Source of the DNA: Pleomorphochaeta sp.
Lineage (GTDB): Bacteria; Spirochaetota; Spirochaetia; Sphaerochaetales; Sphaerochaetaceae
DNA length: 64,000 bases
NCBI GenBank assembly: GCA_028532815.1
Contig: JAQQAS010000059.1
Coordinates: 96,452 to 160,451, forward strand
Reading direction: 5' to 3'
In this document: positions 46,851-57,148 of the stretch, piece by piece
Position numbering within the stretch: the stretch's first letter is position 1
Layout: the number at the start of each line of letters is the position of its first letter
The notes under the pieces: model-generated
Database searches by the model: none
Seen by the model: the letters and a program-made list of their open reading frames with translations, nothing else
Told to the model about the DNA's origin: nothing
Made by a program: the position numbers and the translations under genes

Positions 46851-47834
46851 ATGGCAAATCTTAAAACAAATTATATGGGATTAGAACTAAAAAATCCTAT
46901 CATAGCCGCAAGTAGTCCTCTAACAGCAAACTTAGATAGTATAAAAAAATTAGAAGATGCAGGGGTTGCAGCAATAGTAGTAAAATCAATTTTCCAAGAA
47001 CAAATTGATAAAGATGCAGAATCAAATGTTGACATGGAGCAATCTTTTATGAATCATGCAGATGCTTATGGTTTTTTAAAAGGTGCAAGTGAAGATCATT
47101 TCATTGATATGTATTTGACTTTAATTGAAGATGCTAAAAAAGCTTGCAGTATACCAATTATTGCTTCTTTAAATGGTACGGGGGATGGTTCTTGGATAAA
47201 GGAATATGCACCACGTTTTGCTTATTGTGGAGCTGATGCTTTTGAAATTAACCACTATATAATGGCCTCCAATGCAAATCTAGACGGTAGAAAAATTGAT
47301 AAAGATTTTATTAAATTCGCAAAAATTGCAAGAAAAGAAATTAAGTTACCTTTATCTATGAAAATGGGTGCAAATTTCTCTTCTAATTCTAATATCATTA
47401 GAGAGTTAGATTTTTTAAAATATGATGGATTAGTTTTATTTAATCGTTTCTATAATCCTGATATTGATATTGATACTATTTCTATTAAACGTGGTAGTTC
47501 ATTATCTTCAAATTCCGAATATTCACAAACCTTAAGATGGGTTGGTCTTATGAGTGAAGAACTTAATTTAGATTTATGTGCTAACACAGGAATTCATGAT
47601 GGTGAAACTTTAGTTAAAATGTTATTAGCTGGAGCTTCTTCAGTAGAAATTTGTAGTGTTTTAATGAATACTGGTCTTGACTCAGTAAATTTGATGCTTG
47701 AAACATTAAACAATTGGATGGAAAATAATAATTATAATTCAATTGACAGTTTTAAAGGCATTTTAGCTCAAGAAAAAATGGATGATCCAACATTATGGGA
47801 AAGAACACAATATATTAGATCACTTCACGGTTAG
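46851..47834 (+). CDS. dihydroorotate dehydrogenase-like protein
   Basis: A 327-residue TIM-barrel flavoprotein of the DHODH/PreA type: YMGLELKNPIIAASSPLTANLDSIKKLEDAG, IIASLNGTGDGSW, EINHYI, LPLSMKMGANFS, LCANTGIHDGETLVKMLLAGASSVEICS. True class 1 DHODH has Cys or Ser as catalytic base in the NxSxPN region; here that region is SLNGTGDG and ALEINHYI-like FEINHYI, so orotate activity is doubtful. This is the DHOD-like family found without pyrimidine genes nearby. GGAG precedes the ATG. The acyltransferase gene follows ten bases later. Confidence 0.82.
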   Translation: MANLKTNYMGLELKNPIIAASSPLTANLDSIKKLEDAGVAAIVVKSIFQEQIDKDAESNVDMEQSFMNHADAYGFLKGASEDHFIDMYLTLIEDAKKACSIPIIASLNGTGDGSWIKEYAPRFAYCGADAFEINHYIMASNANLDGRKIDKDFIKFAKIARKEIKLPLSMKMGANFSSNSNIIRELDFLKYDGLVLFNRFYNPDIDIDTISIKRGSSLSSNSEYSQTLRWVGLMSEELNLDLCANTGIHDGETLVKMLLAGASSVEICSVLMNTGLDSVNLMLETLNNWMENNNYNSIDSFKGILAQEKMDDPTLWERTQYIRSLHG

Positions 47835-47844
47835 GAGCAGAAAT

Positions 47845-48987
47845 ATGGATTTAAATTCTTATGAAGATATAGCTCCGCTAATAGGAGAGAAAGCTGAGGA
47901 AGGTGTAAAATTATTGCAGAATAATCCGCAATATATTCAGCATTTTCTCGGTATTATTTTAGATAGTAAAGCCCCTGATTATAAAGAAAAAATTGGAAAA
48001 TTAACAAAAGAAATTGTAGTTACATTAAATGATGTTCACAATTATGATGATTTCCAAAGACTTATTACTTCAGGTTATTTTATTCCAACTCTATTAGAAA
48101 GATCTGTAACTGAGTTAACTTTTTCAGGAATGGAGAATCTAACTAGTGATGATTCATATCTTTTCTTTTCAAATCATAGAGATATCGTTTTAGATTGTGC
48201 TTTATTAGATTACGTTTTATTTCAAAATAATAAGCAATTATGTGAAATGGCTTTTGGTGATAATTTAATGAGCAATCAAGTTGCTGAAACATTGTTTAGA
48301 CTAAATGGTGGAATTGTTGTTAAAAGAACTTTGCCATTGAGAGAAAAATATATTGAGTCAATAAGACTAAGTAAATATTTTTGTGAAACTATTTTAGATA
48401 GAAATAAAAGTATTTGGGTTGCTCAAAAAAGTGGTAGAGCTAAAGATGGAATCGATGAAACTAGTCCAGCAATAATTAAAATGCTATATTTATCAATGCG
48501 TAAAAGCAAGATACCTTTTAGTGAATTGATTAATAAATGTAGGATTACACCTGTCTCTGTTTCATATGAATATGATCCCTGTGATATAAATAAAAGTAGA
48601 GAAGAGATAACTAAATTATTCAATGAAGGGACTTACAATAAGAAAAAACATGAAGATTTAATTTCTTTAGTCAAAGGATTAAGAGAATTTAAAGGCAGAA
48701 TTCATGTACATATTGGTAAACCTCTAACAGATAAGCAATATGATGATCATAATGAAGTAGCTAGGGAAATTGATAGACAGATTCATTTAAACTATAAATT
48801 ATGGCCTACTAATTATTTTGCTTATGATTATTTGGAAAAAACAAATAAATTTGAAGATCAATATAAAGATTTTGATACTGAAAAATTCTTATCTAGATAT
48901 TGTCATTTAAATGATGATGTTCAAAAATATGCACTAAATGCCTATGCTAATCCAGTTAGATCATATCTTAAAGAACTTGAAAAATAG
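47845..48987 (+). CDS. PlsC-like glycerol phosphate acyltransferase
   Basis: A 380-residue acyltransferase. Its catalytic block FSNHRDIVLDCALL has His and Asp as in HX4D enzymes but with five residues between them if the last Asp is used, a variant seen in relatives of this group. Also present: GGIVVKRTLPLREKY, IWVAQKSGRAKDGID (the substrate-binding motif), and ITPVSVSYEYDP. It likely acylates glycerol phosphate or a related lipid precursor at the inner membrane face. I chose the ATG at 47845 because AGGAG lies upstream, within 25 bases of the previous stop. Confidence 0.8.
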   Translation: MDLNSYEDIAPLIGEKAEEGVKLLQNNPQYIQHFLGIILDSKAPDYKEKIGKLTKEIVVTLNDVHNYDDFQRLITSGYFIPTLLERSVTELTFSGMENLTSDDSYLFFSNHRDIVLDCALLDYVLFQNNKQLCEMAFGDNLMSNQVAETLFRLNGGIVVKRTLPLREKYIESIRLSKYFCETILDRNKSIWVAQKSGRAKDGIDETSPAIIKMLYLSMRKSKIPFSELINKCRITPVSVSYEYDPCDINKSREEITKLFNEGTYNKKKHEDLISLVKGLREFKGRIHVHIGKPLTDKQYDDHNEVAREIDRQIHLNYKLWPTNYFAYDYLEKTNKFEDQYKDFDTEKFLSRYCHLNDDVQKYALNAYANPVRSYLKELEK

Positions 48988-49732
48988 TATATTTTTCACT
49001 CTCATGATAGGAATAAGTATCTTATTCCTATCTTGTAGTGATCAAGAATTTAAAATTATTGACACTTCTACTGAAGTTACAAATATTTCAGTATATCAGG
49101 CAAAATCTTCAAATTTCAAAAGCAATGAATATGATGATATATTATTGTTTCAATCATATCCAAATCTTAAATTAGCAATCAAGCTATCTAATCCTGATGT
49201 AAATATAACTAATATTAAATTAACGAGTCCTAATAAAGATTTGTTGTGGGATATTGAACCTAATTTTATAGAAAAAGATACCCAACAATATATAGGATCT
49301 TCTTTTATTAATTTAGTTTCATACTATTTTGAAGAGGGAGATTATGAATTAGAATTAACAAGTGATGATGGAAAATACATCCTTAAAACAATTACACTGA
49401 CAAACCCTTTTAAAGATATAAACAATATTAATTTATATCTAAAAGATAACTTAATAATGTTTACATCAAAAGCAATAAAAGAGGATTTACCCTTTGTATC
49501 GACTTTAGTACCTTTTGAACTGGGTGATTTAATTGTTAATTACTATAATAATGAAAAAAATTTAATCGATACTAAAAAATACGAAAATAATTTTATATAT
49601 CAAAATTATCAATTCCAAATAGAAATTGATAACTTTGAAAATGTATATTATATAGAGTTAATTTATGAAGATAGCAATTCAATAATAAATAATTTAAAAA
49701 TTGATTTAAGTTCTACCCACAGCTTTCTTTAG
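48977..49732 (+). CDS. lipoprotein of unknown function
   Basis: A 251-residue predicted lipoprotein. If translation begins at the TTG at 48977, overlapping the acyltransferase stop by 11 bases, the first 20 residues form a clean lipoprotein signal (MKNSIFF, then hydrophobic, then LFLSC with Cys20). An ATG at 49004 would leave only ten residues before the Cys and no charge, so it is less likely. The mature part is rich in Asn, Asp, Leu and Ile and looks beta-rich; I recognise no family. Its 3' end overlaps the convergent mutL by 27 bases. Confidence 0.65.
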   Translation: MKNSIFFTLMIGISILFLSCSDQEFKIIDTSTEVTNISVYQAKSSNFKSNEYDDILLFQSYPNLKLAIKLSNPDVNITNIKLTSPNKDLLWDIEPNFIEKDTQQYIGSSFINLVSYYFEEGDYELELTSDDGKYILKTITLTNPFKDINNINLYLKDNLIMFTSKAIKEDLPFVSTLVPFELGDLIVNYYNNEKNLIDTKKYENNFIYQNYQFQIEIDNFENVYYIELIYEDSNSIINNLKIDLSSTHSFL

Positions 49733-51526
49733 TTCATCATTATTAAAATGGATCAAGAAAGTTCTACCATGAGGACATACCGGTTCATCTAATTCAAAAA
49801 CTTTTTCTATTAAGCTAATTGCAAGTTTATCTTCAATATCATCTCCTTGCCTAATCGCACTGTGGCAAGCTAAAATAGCAAAAATTCCTTCTTCAATAGC
49901 TTTAGCATCTCCAGTATTTTGTTGAATATATTCTATAATTTTATTTTCTATAGGTTTATAAACAGTTGGTATTGAAACTAAATCCCATAATAAATCACTT
50001 GTTCTATTTAATTCTATACCTAAATTAGCATAAATATCTGTATTTTCTAGCAAGTAATTATCAACATCTCTTTCAACCTCAAAAGAAATTGGAATTAATA
50101 GTTTTTGAGTACTTTGACGTTCCTTTATTTCATTAAATAGTATTCTTTCATGAGCTGCGTGCTGATCAATTAAAAATAATTCATTATCTTTCTCAACAAT
50201 TAAAAATAGTTTAAAAGCTTGACCTATGTATCTAAATTTTGTTTTTTCAACTTTATCCCACTCAAATGAGTTATCATCTTTTACTTCTTTAGTTTCTTCT
50301 ATAACTGAAGATGGTTGAGATAAGACTTTTTTAGCCTTTTCAAACCAATCAGGAGTTTTTGGTCTAGGGTCTTCTCCAACGAAGGAATCTTTATTGCTTG
50401 AAGGATAAGCATTAGAAAAATAAGAAGAAATTGGGGTCTTTCTTGTAAAATTACTATTTGTTTTATTTGACGCTACCACATCACTAGTATTATCAATTGG
50501 CAGATCACTTTGATAATATGTATCCTCTAAAGAGGGGATAGGACGTTGCATTTGCTTTTGAATCATTGAAACAACACCATGATGTATTTCTGATTGAATT
50601 CTAAGTTTTGCTTCTCTTTTGGCTGGGTGGATATTAAAATCGACTAAGGTTGGATCAACATCGACAAATAAGTAACAATAGGGGAAACTACCTCCAGGTA
50701 AAAGTTCACCGTATCCATAAGTAACTGCTTGTTGAAGAGCATAGTTTTGTATTGGTCTATTATTAATATATACTTTAATATGTGATCTATCGCTTCTCTT
50801 AATATATGGTAGGCCAGCTACAGCATAAAGAGAAAATCTTTCATAATTAGATTTTAATTCAAGAGTATCTTTTGTAGTGATTTTATTTTTACCAGTGAGA
50901 GTATTAATAATCCTTTCTTGTCTAGAAGTTTTTGGAAGATGTAGTACTAATTTATCATCATTATAGAACCTAAATTCAACTTCATTAAATGCCAAAGCTT
51001 TTTCAATTAAAACATTTTTACACATTGTAGCTTCAGTTGAAGGTCTTTTTAAAAATTGTCTTCTTGCAGGAATTTCTAAAAATAAATCTTCCACACTAAT
51101 TCTAGTACCAACATCAGGTCCATTTGGAATTATAGGACTTTTTTTCCCATTGTCTACTATAATAGTGTGTCCTTTGCTACCTTGATAACTACTAGATATT
51201 GTTAATTTACTTACTGCAGCAATAGAATATAATGCTTCGCCTCTAAATCCCATACTAGTTAGATGATATAAATCATCAATACTATTAACCTTACTTGTTG
51301 TATGACTATTAGTACAAATCTCTAAATCTTCACTATTTATGCCATTTCCATCATCAAGAAGAGTTATTTCGTCTAACCCTCCATTTTTAACTTTTAAAGT
51401 AATGGAAGTAGCTTTAGCATCAATAGAATTATCTATTAATTCTCGAACAACTGAAGCAGGTCTTTCTATTACTTCTCCTGCTGCAATTCTTTGTGCAACT
51501 AATTTATTTAATTCATGTATTCTCAT
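49706..51526 (-). CDS. mutL: DNA mismatch repair protein MutL
   Basis: A 606-residue MutL. The GHKL ATPase domain shows AAGEVIERPASVVRELIDNSIDA, DDGNGI and GFRGEALYSIAAVS; the C-terminal domain has the endonuclease metal motif DQHAAHERILFNE, plus ACHSAIRQGD and CPHGRTF. It is therefore the nicking type of MutL. I chose the ATG at 51526 by homology; no Shine-Dalgarno sequence precedes it, and TATAAT ends nine bases upstream, suggesting a leaderless transcript. No mutS is in the window. Confidence 0.95.
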   Translation of the reverse strand: MRIHELNKLVAQRIAAGEVIERPASVVRELIDNSIDAKATSITLKVKNGGLDEITLLDDGNGINSEDLEICTNSHTTSKVNSIDDLYHLTSMGFRGEALYSIAAVSKLTISSSYQGSKGHTIIVDNGKKSPIIPNGPDVGTRISVEDLFLEIPARRQFLKRPSTEATMCKNVLIEKALAFNEVEFRFYNDDKLVLHLPKTSRQERIINTLTGKNKITTKDTLELKSNYERFSLYAVAGLPYIKRSDRSHIKVYINNRPIQNYALQQAVTYGYGELLPGGSFPYCYLFVDVDPTLVDFNIHPAKREAKLRIQSEIHHGVVSMIQKQMQRPIPSLEDTYYQSDLPIDNTSDVVASNKTNSNFTRKTPISSYFSNAYPSSNKDSFVGEDPRPKTPDWFEKAKKVLSQPSSVIEETKEVKDDNSFEWDKVEKTKFRYIGQAFKLFLIVEKDNELFLIDQHAAHERILFNEIKERQSTQKLLIPISFEVERDVDNYLLENTDIYANLGIELNRTSDLLWDLVSIPTVYKPIENKIIEYIQQNTGDAKAIEEGIFAILACHSAIRQGDDIEDKLAISLIEKVFELDEPVCPHGRTFLIHFNNDELKKAVGRT

Positions 51527-51568
51527 ATTAAAAGCATTATAACATAAATTAGGATAATTAATGTACAT

Positions 51569-51611
51569 AAAAAAACCCTAGAATCAAATTTTGTGTTTAA
51601 TATCTAGGGTT
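51569..51611 (-). terminator. terminator of the 54885-51631 gene
   Basis: On the minus strand: a 9-bp stem AACCCTAGA/TCTAGGGTT with a 20-base loop and a T run. Confidence 0.7.
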
Positions 51612-51630
51612 ATATATAATTATCTAATTA

Positions 51631-54600
51631 TTAAAATGTATGATCTAACTTTAAATTAAAGCATAAATCTAGGGCTAATGGAGCACTTGTAGAACTAGGT
51701 AAATAAACTGTACTAGAAACAGAGAAGAAATCCATATTGTAAGTTATATAGGCACCGTACTCAGTATAGCTGTTAATTAAAAATGCTTTAATATCGGTAA
51801 TATTTTTTAAATTACTAATAAAGTCATTATATAAATAATAACCACCTAATTCAAATTTATTAAAGTACAAAGCTAAATCAAGATCAATTAAATCTTCACC
51901 AAATTCAAATGTAGGCATTTCCATTGGTAATGTATATACAGCAGTAAAGTCCATATTATCATTTTCATAACCAACTTTTAATATTGCTGAAAGAGTATTT
52001 GAGTCTACGTCGGTAAAGATATTTGAATTTATAGTATCTTTATGAATCATATTCGTAGTAAATTTGCTAGAATCTTCAGTGACTAAGTAACTTGCTCCAA
52101 AGGAGAGTTTTAGAGTTTCAGAATTAACATCTATTGACGCATTGGCTAAATAGTTTGGAACTAAGTTAGAATTGTTTGGATTAAATACTGTTAAGAAACT
52201 GAAGCTTGGAAGGGCCGCAAAATATAGGGTAACTCCAAGATTTAAATTAACATTAATATCCTTATTATTTACAGGTATAAAATCTAAATTAAATGAAGGA
52301 TAAATATCAAGAGTTGAAGCATTTCCAATACCAATTGTACCAATGCTAAGATTAATCAAATCTAGTGGTTTGAAAACAGCATTTAGACTAACAAACTCTT
52401 CAGATGTTGAATTAATAACATCGTAAATATCAAGAGTTGATGTAGATAGATTAAGAGCAAATCCCTGAGAATCGAAAACACTATCTAAGTGTAAATGTGT
52501 ACCACCTAAAGTATCATATGATAGGGCAGATGAAGTATTTTCTTCAAATTCATCTCTATTAATTTGAATATCAACAGACTCACTAGGATTCTTAATTGAT
52601 ACATGGTCTATTAAACTTATAATATAATCACTTATTTCAGCATTAGTTGTAGGTAAAGGATATAAATTATAAGTAAAATTCAAAGACTCATCTAATTCTC
52701 CAACAAGTCTTAAGCCTAATGAATATTCACCATGAGAAATATATGGGACAATAGTCACATCACCATAATAATCATTATTAGTGAATGAAGAATCATTAAT
52801 ATCAGCTGTTGCTGTTACATATGTATCAAGCCCAATATGTGTTTTAACTTTTAAATCTTCACCAGTATAAATATTAGCTTTTCTAGGTTCACTTAAAACA
52901 ATTTCTTCAACTAAGCTTTCCTCGGAGGCTTCTTTAATTACTTCTTCTTTTCTAACTTTAAAGGAAATAGGTTTAAATTTAGGTGGAGAAACTAAATTTT
53001 CAGTAGCTGTTACTTCTACTAGTTCTGTAACCTTTGCACTATCATTAAATATAGGGGCATTTGGAATTACTAATTTATCACTCTCGTTAACAAAAGTTGG
53101 AGCTTTAGGTGCTTCTACTGTTGAAATTTTTATATCATCAACAAATGTAGGTTTATTAATCGCTTTTCCTTGATCAACAAAACTTGGAGCCTTAGGAGCT
53201 TCTTTTTCTTCAGCTGTAGAAGATGAAATTTGAATATCATTTGTACTTACAGAAACATTTTGAACTGTTGGTGGAACTAAGAAGAATGACAAATTACTAG
53301 GTATAGTAACTTCATTAATTAAACTACTCAATTCATTATCTGAATCGAAAGAGTCAATATTTAATGAAGCTAATAATCTATTATCTGATTCAAAGATATT
53401 CGAAGAATAAACTTTTGCATATCGAGTAGATACAACATCATGTTCTTTAACTTTTATAGTATAATTCTGTATTTCAGAATAACCAACACCAGTACTTATC
53501 AATGGTACCCCATTAATACTCATCATAGTAGCATCACTGTTATTACTATCAATTATAAGGTCAATCCCATCAACATTGTTTGCTATAAAAGCAGAATCAT
53601 ACATATCGTAATTTAAGTTCGAAATCAAGATTACATAATCTGCTACTTCGTGAGCTTTATCAATGGCAGTTTGAGCATTTTCAACTAAGACTTGATTTGT
53701 TAAATCTAAATCCATTAATGGTGTTAAATCAGAAGGATTAGATAATCCTAATACTGCGATTCTAAAATCGTCAAATAAATACAAACTAAATGGATTGAAG
53801 TAGAACAATTGATCTTTAGTCATTGCATTAGTACTAATAAAATTAATATTTGTAGATTTATTTAATTTGGTTAAATAATCAACACCATAACTTAAGTCTA
53901 TAGCTCCTGGTACAAAAATATCATACCCAATCTTGTCTAATACTTTTATAGCAGTCTTTCCTTTATCAAAGGCTACATATGGAGAACCATTTAAAGTATT
54001 TCCTCCATCTATTAATAATATATTTTGATCATTGGCTTTTGCTTCTTGAATTAAGCCAGAAAATGCTGGAAAATCAAGAGCTGTAATGTTTCCTTGTCCA
54101 TTTCCTGTAATAACAAAATTTATAGTAGTATATTTCTCAAAGTCATTACTTTTTTGAATTGGCTTAATATTCATTAAATATGAATCATTTAGGAAGTTTG
54201 ATCTAAATTCTTCACTAGCAATTCTCTTTTTAAGTGTTAATTCATTATCTTTTTCGATATAAGATGTAGAAACAATTTTTATACTTTCTTCACTTTCAAA
54301 ATCAACACTATCGTCAGCTATAACTTCAGGAATATCTAAAGAGAAGTTATTTGGATAAGCCATATCAATCATTTGTTCACTTGCAAGATAAGTGGTTTCA
54401 CCTGTTATAGAGTTGTAGGATGTACCTTCGCCTTCAAAGAATAAACCATATTCTAAATTTTCTGTGCTCAGTACTTTAATTTTAGCAGGGCTTTTGAATT
54501 CATATTTACTAACTGGGGTTGAAATAACATAATCTTTTATTTCCTCTACACTAGAGTAGAAAGTTAATTGCCCATCAACTAAATAAAGTATAGGTTTTTC

Positions 54601-54885
54601 AGAAAATGGATCAACAATTAACAAAGAATTTTTTGCAAGTTCAATTGTTCCATAATCATAATTAAGAATAAGAGCATTATCCATAGCTTTGATTAGGACT
54701 TTACCTGTAACTTTTATATTATCCTCAGAAACAACATTTATTTTTTTCCCAAACTCATTATAAATATCTAAAGTATTCTTATTACCTTGAACTAAACTAA
54801 ATGTAGCTGATTGGGAAAAAATACTAGGTGCAACCAAAGTAACTAGTAATAGAGTAATTAATATTCTTTTAATTGTTTTGTTCAT
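51631..54885 (-). CDS. large exported fusion: FecR-like, pseudo-5'-nucleotidase, C-terminal barrel
   Basis: A 1084-residue exported protein. After a signal peptide come: a FecR-like region (about 35-185); a 5'-nucleotidase-type metallophosphatase fold (about 255-500) whose metal motifs are degraded (TGNGQGN for NDxHG, PGAIDLSYG for GNHE, SNLNYD for the later His motif); a linker with repeated P-x-F-V motifs (about 560-640); and about 380 residues of barrel-like strands ending in Phe (LKLDHTF). So an inactive nucleotidase-like domain seems to be held at the outer membrane (inference). The ATG at 54885 has AAGGA six bases upstream. Another outer membrane protein gene lies 20 bases upstream. Confidence 0.72.
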   Translation of the reverse strand: MNKTIKRILITLLLVTLVAPSIFSQSATFSLVQGNKNTLDIYNEFGKKINVVSEDNIKVTGKVLIKAMDNALILNYDYGTIELAKNSLLIVDPFSEKPILYLVDGQLTFYSSVEEIKDYVISTPVSKYEFKSPAKIKVLSTENLEYGLFFEGEGTSYNSITGETTYLASEQMIDMAYPNNFSLDIPEVIADDSVDFESEESIKIVSTSYIEKDNELTLKKRIASEEFRSNFLNDSYLMNIKPIQKSNDFEKYTTINFVITGNGQGNITALDFPAFSGLIQEAKANDQNILLIDGGNTLNGSPYVAFDKGKTAIKVLDKIGYDIFVPGAIDLSYGVDYLTKLNKSTNINFISTNAMTKDQLFYFNPFSLYLFDDFRIAVLGLSNPSDLTPLMDLDLTNQVLVENAQTAIDKAHEVADYVILISNLNYDMYDSAFIANNVDGIDLIIDSNNSDATMMSINGVPLISTGVGYSEIQNYTIKVKEHDVVSTRYAKVYSSNIFESDNRLLASLNIDSFDSDNELSSLINEVTIPSNLSFFLVPPTVQNVSVSTNDIQISSSTAEEKEAPKAPSFVDQGKAINKPTFVDDIKISTVEAPKAPTFVNESDKLVIPNAPIFNDSAKVTELVEVTATENLVSPPKFKPISFKVRKEEVIKEASEESLVEEIVLSEPRKANIYTGEDLKVKTHIGLDTYVTATADINDSSFTNNDYYGDVTIVPYISHGEYSLGLRLVGELDESLNFTYNLYPLPTTNAEISDYIISLIDHVSIKNPSESVDIQINRDEFEENTSSALSYDTLGGTHLHLDSVFDSQGFALNLSTSTLDIYDVINSTSEEFVSLNAVFKPLDLINLSIGTIGIGNASTLDIYPSFNLDFIPVNNKDINVNLNLGVTLYFAALPSFSFLTVFNPNNSNLVPNYLANASIDVNSETLKLSFGASYLVTEDSSKFTTNMIHKDTINSNIFTDVDSNTLSAILKVGYENDNMDFTAVYTLPMEMPTFEFGEDLIDLDLALYFNKFELGGYYLYNDFISNLKNITDIKAFLINSYTEYGAYITYNMDFFSVSSTVYLPSSTSAPLALDLCFNLKLDHTF

Positions 54886-54905
54886 AAACATTCCTTCTCA
54901 CTAAT

Positions 54906-56246
54906 CTATAAAAGTGATAATTTGTACCCAAATGAATAGGTAGGGTCTATATTGCCACTTTCATCACCTTCAATACTTATACTAACTGTAATTGCATTGA
55001 CTTGATAAAATATTATATTTGCTGAAAGGTCAACTTCTAAATTTTTTGTAGAGGTTAAGCCAGTTATAAAATCTTCAGTTAATTCATCAGTAGAACTATC
55101 TATGTAATAACTTTTTGTAACTGATGCAGAAATGTCACTAATGGGACCAATTGCTTTTGTACTAATAAATTCGAGAGTAAGGTCATAATTATCTAATTTT
55201 AAATTATCAAACTCAATTTCAGATCCTAAAGTAAACTCAGACATTCCATTATTTGAATAATATCCAGTATTTGCACTGATTACAAAATCTTTTTTAAATT
55301 GAGGTAAGAGCGTCTTGGAAACTAAATCCCAATTACTATTACCAAAAGTATACTCACTTGCATCATCATCAATAATATTTTGAATATGAGCATCATAAGT
55401 TAAATCAGTAAAATACCATCCATAAACACCAACTCTTTGTGATAATTCTCTAACGAGATTATCCGTTGAATCATCAATCTCTGCTTCGCTTATTAAATCG
55501 TAATAAAGGATCATACTATTATCAACTGTTTTAAAGAGCGGTAATTGTAAATCATAAGCAATATTTAACCAATACTCAGATGATGAATCAGCATATTCTG
55601 TATTATAAGTCACAGTATAACCAAGTGTTAATTTATTTAAAAAATCATTGCCCAAAAAGAAAATTGGTTCAAAAAATACTCTTGCACCAAATAAATCAGG
55701 GTCAAACATATCAGTTGCAATCAATTCAAAGCCAAATGGTAAATTAACCATATTTGCATCGAACTTGAATTGTAATCCTGCTCGTGTCTCAAACTCACCA
55801 ACATTTTCATCTTCAAAATGATATAAAAGAGCTCCATCACCGATAGTGCTATTTGTTATTTTACCAATCCTAATTGCAAAATCTTCATTAAAACTAGCCC
55901 ATTGAGCATAATTAATAAAACTTAGAAAGAACTTAGAATATACATATGCAGAATCTAAAAATTCATCTTGTTCTTCTGGTAGGAGATAATTAGAATAATC
56001 AAATTCTACTGCTCCATCATTAACCTTAAAATAGATTGGTGTATTTAATTCAATTGAGAACTTGTTGGCACTGAAGGATGGAAGCGCGACTAAACTAAAT
56101 GGATATTCACTATCAACGGTATTACCATCAGAGTCAACTTCACTTGAGTTATAATTTAAACCTACATCAAGACCTAAGCTAGCAAATATATTAAGATTAA
56201 TGGTCAATAGGATAAATAGTGTTAAAATGTTTTTTTTATTCAGCAC
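54906..56246 (-). CDS. outer membrane beta-barrel protein of unknown family
   Basis: A 446-residue exported protein with a signal peptide (KKNILTLFILLTINLNIFA) and many alternating aromatic strands (TLGYTVTYNTEY, YWLNIAYDLQLPL, TYSFGYKLSLL at the end). It fits a barrel of about 16-18 strands, but the family is unknown to me. Translation starts at a GTG with AAAGGAG six bases before it. It is transcribed first and is followed after 20 bases by the large fusion protein, so the two probably act together at the outer membrane. Confidence 0.72.
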   Translation of the reverse strand: MLNKKNILTLFILLTINLNIFASLGLDVGLNYNSSEVDSDGNTVDSEYPFSLVALPSFSANKFSIELNTPIYFKVNDGAVEFDYSNYLLPEEQDEFLDSAYVYSKFFLSFINYAQWASFNEDFAIRIGKITNSTIGDGALLYHFEDENVGEFETRAGLQFKFDANMVNLPFGFELIATDMFDPDLFGARVFFEPIFFLGNDFLNKLTLGYTVTYNTEYADSSSEYWLNIAYDLQLPLFKTVDNSMILYYDLISEAEIDDSTDNLVRELSQRVGVYGWYFTDLTYDAHIQNIIDDDASEYTFGNSNWDLVSKTLLPQFKKDFVISANTGYYSNNGMSEFTLGSEIEFDNLKLDNYDLTLEFISTKAIGPISDISASVTKSYYIDSSTDELTEDFITGLTSTKNLEVDLSANIIFYQVNAITVSISIEGDESGNIDPTYSFGYKLSLL

Positions 56247-56389
56247 ACATAGCTCCTTTATAATTATTTGTATATAACTATAGTTAAATTATACAGTATA
56301 AATAGCTATGTTAAAAGTACTTTATTTAACAATTAAAAAATTCTTGTTATAATTTTTTAAAGTTAAGACAAAAGTAACAATTATTGTTT

Positions 56390-57148
56390 CTATCTATTAA
56401 TTTTCTGAGAAAAATCATGTGCTTTAAATACGTGTTCTCTTGTAAGTTTGTCTATGTGAGCTAAACTAGATATTATAGGCTTTAATCGAGATCTAATGTT
56501 TGTTGCATCATAGGGACAAACTGGTTTAACTACTGGTAAGTTATAATTTTCAGCAAGTCTAATTAACACCTTTTCATGTACTTCAATCATAGGTCTAATT
56601 ATGAAAAGCGTTGATTTAAAGAACTCTTGAACAGGTAACATTGTTGAAAAATTGCCTCTAAAACAAGTATTAATTAAAGTTGTTTCGACTAAATCATCTA
56701 AATGGTGGCCTAATGCAATAATTTTTAAATTGTTCTCTTTAGCGTAATTAAAGAGAATGCGTCTTCTATTTCTTGAACAGAGATAACAATTAAATTCACC
56801 CTTAAATGAAGGAGAATATTGTGGTTCATCGAATATTGTAAAATCAATATCTAATGATTCAAAAAATTCATATAGTTTATCTTTAGCACTATCACTTATA
56901 GGATGTTCAATCCAATTTATCATTACAGCTTTTAAATTATAATTAATAGGTAGCCATTTTCTTCTTAAAGCAAGGGCTAGGGCTAATGCTAGTGAATCTT
57001 TTCCACCAGAAACCGATAATAAAATTGTTTCATTATCTCTAATCATGTCAAAAGTATTTATGGTTTTACCAGTTTGTTTGATATATCTTCTAACCCATGG
57101 TGGAATATCACCTTCAATAAGTTTTTTGTAACTTAGCTTTTCGCCCAT
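56390..57148 (-). CDS. ttcA: TtcA-like tRNA 2-thiocytidine synthase
   Basis: A 252-residue PP-loop ATPase: LLSVSGGKDSLALALALA is the pyrophosphate loop, CYLCSRNRRRILFNYA holds a CxxC pair, and GHHLDDLVETTLINTCFRG and PVCPYDA follow. TtcA thiolates C32 of some tRNAs using an iron-sulfur cluster. The Cys in KPVCPYDA would be the third cluster ligand. Its start overlaps the end of the HD-domain gene by 16 bases, so the two are strongly coupled. Close paralogues of the same superfamily cannot be fully excluded. Confidence 0.85.
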   Translation of the reverse strand: MGEKLSYKKLIEGDIPPWVRRYIKQTGKTINTFDMIRDNETILLSVSGGKDSLALALALALRRKWLPINYNLKAVMINWIEHPISDSAKDKLYEFFESLDIDFTIFDEPQYSPSFKGEFNCYLCSRNRRRILFNYAKENNLKIIALGHHLDDLVETTLINTCFRGNFSTMLPVQEFFKSTLFIIRPMIEVHEKVLIRLAENYNLPVVKPVCPYDATNIRSRLKPIISSLAHIDKLTREHVFKAHDFSQKINR

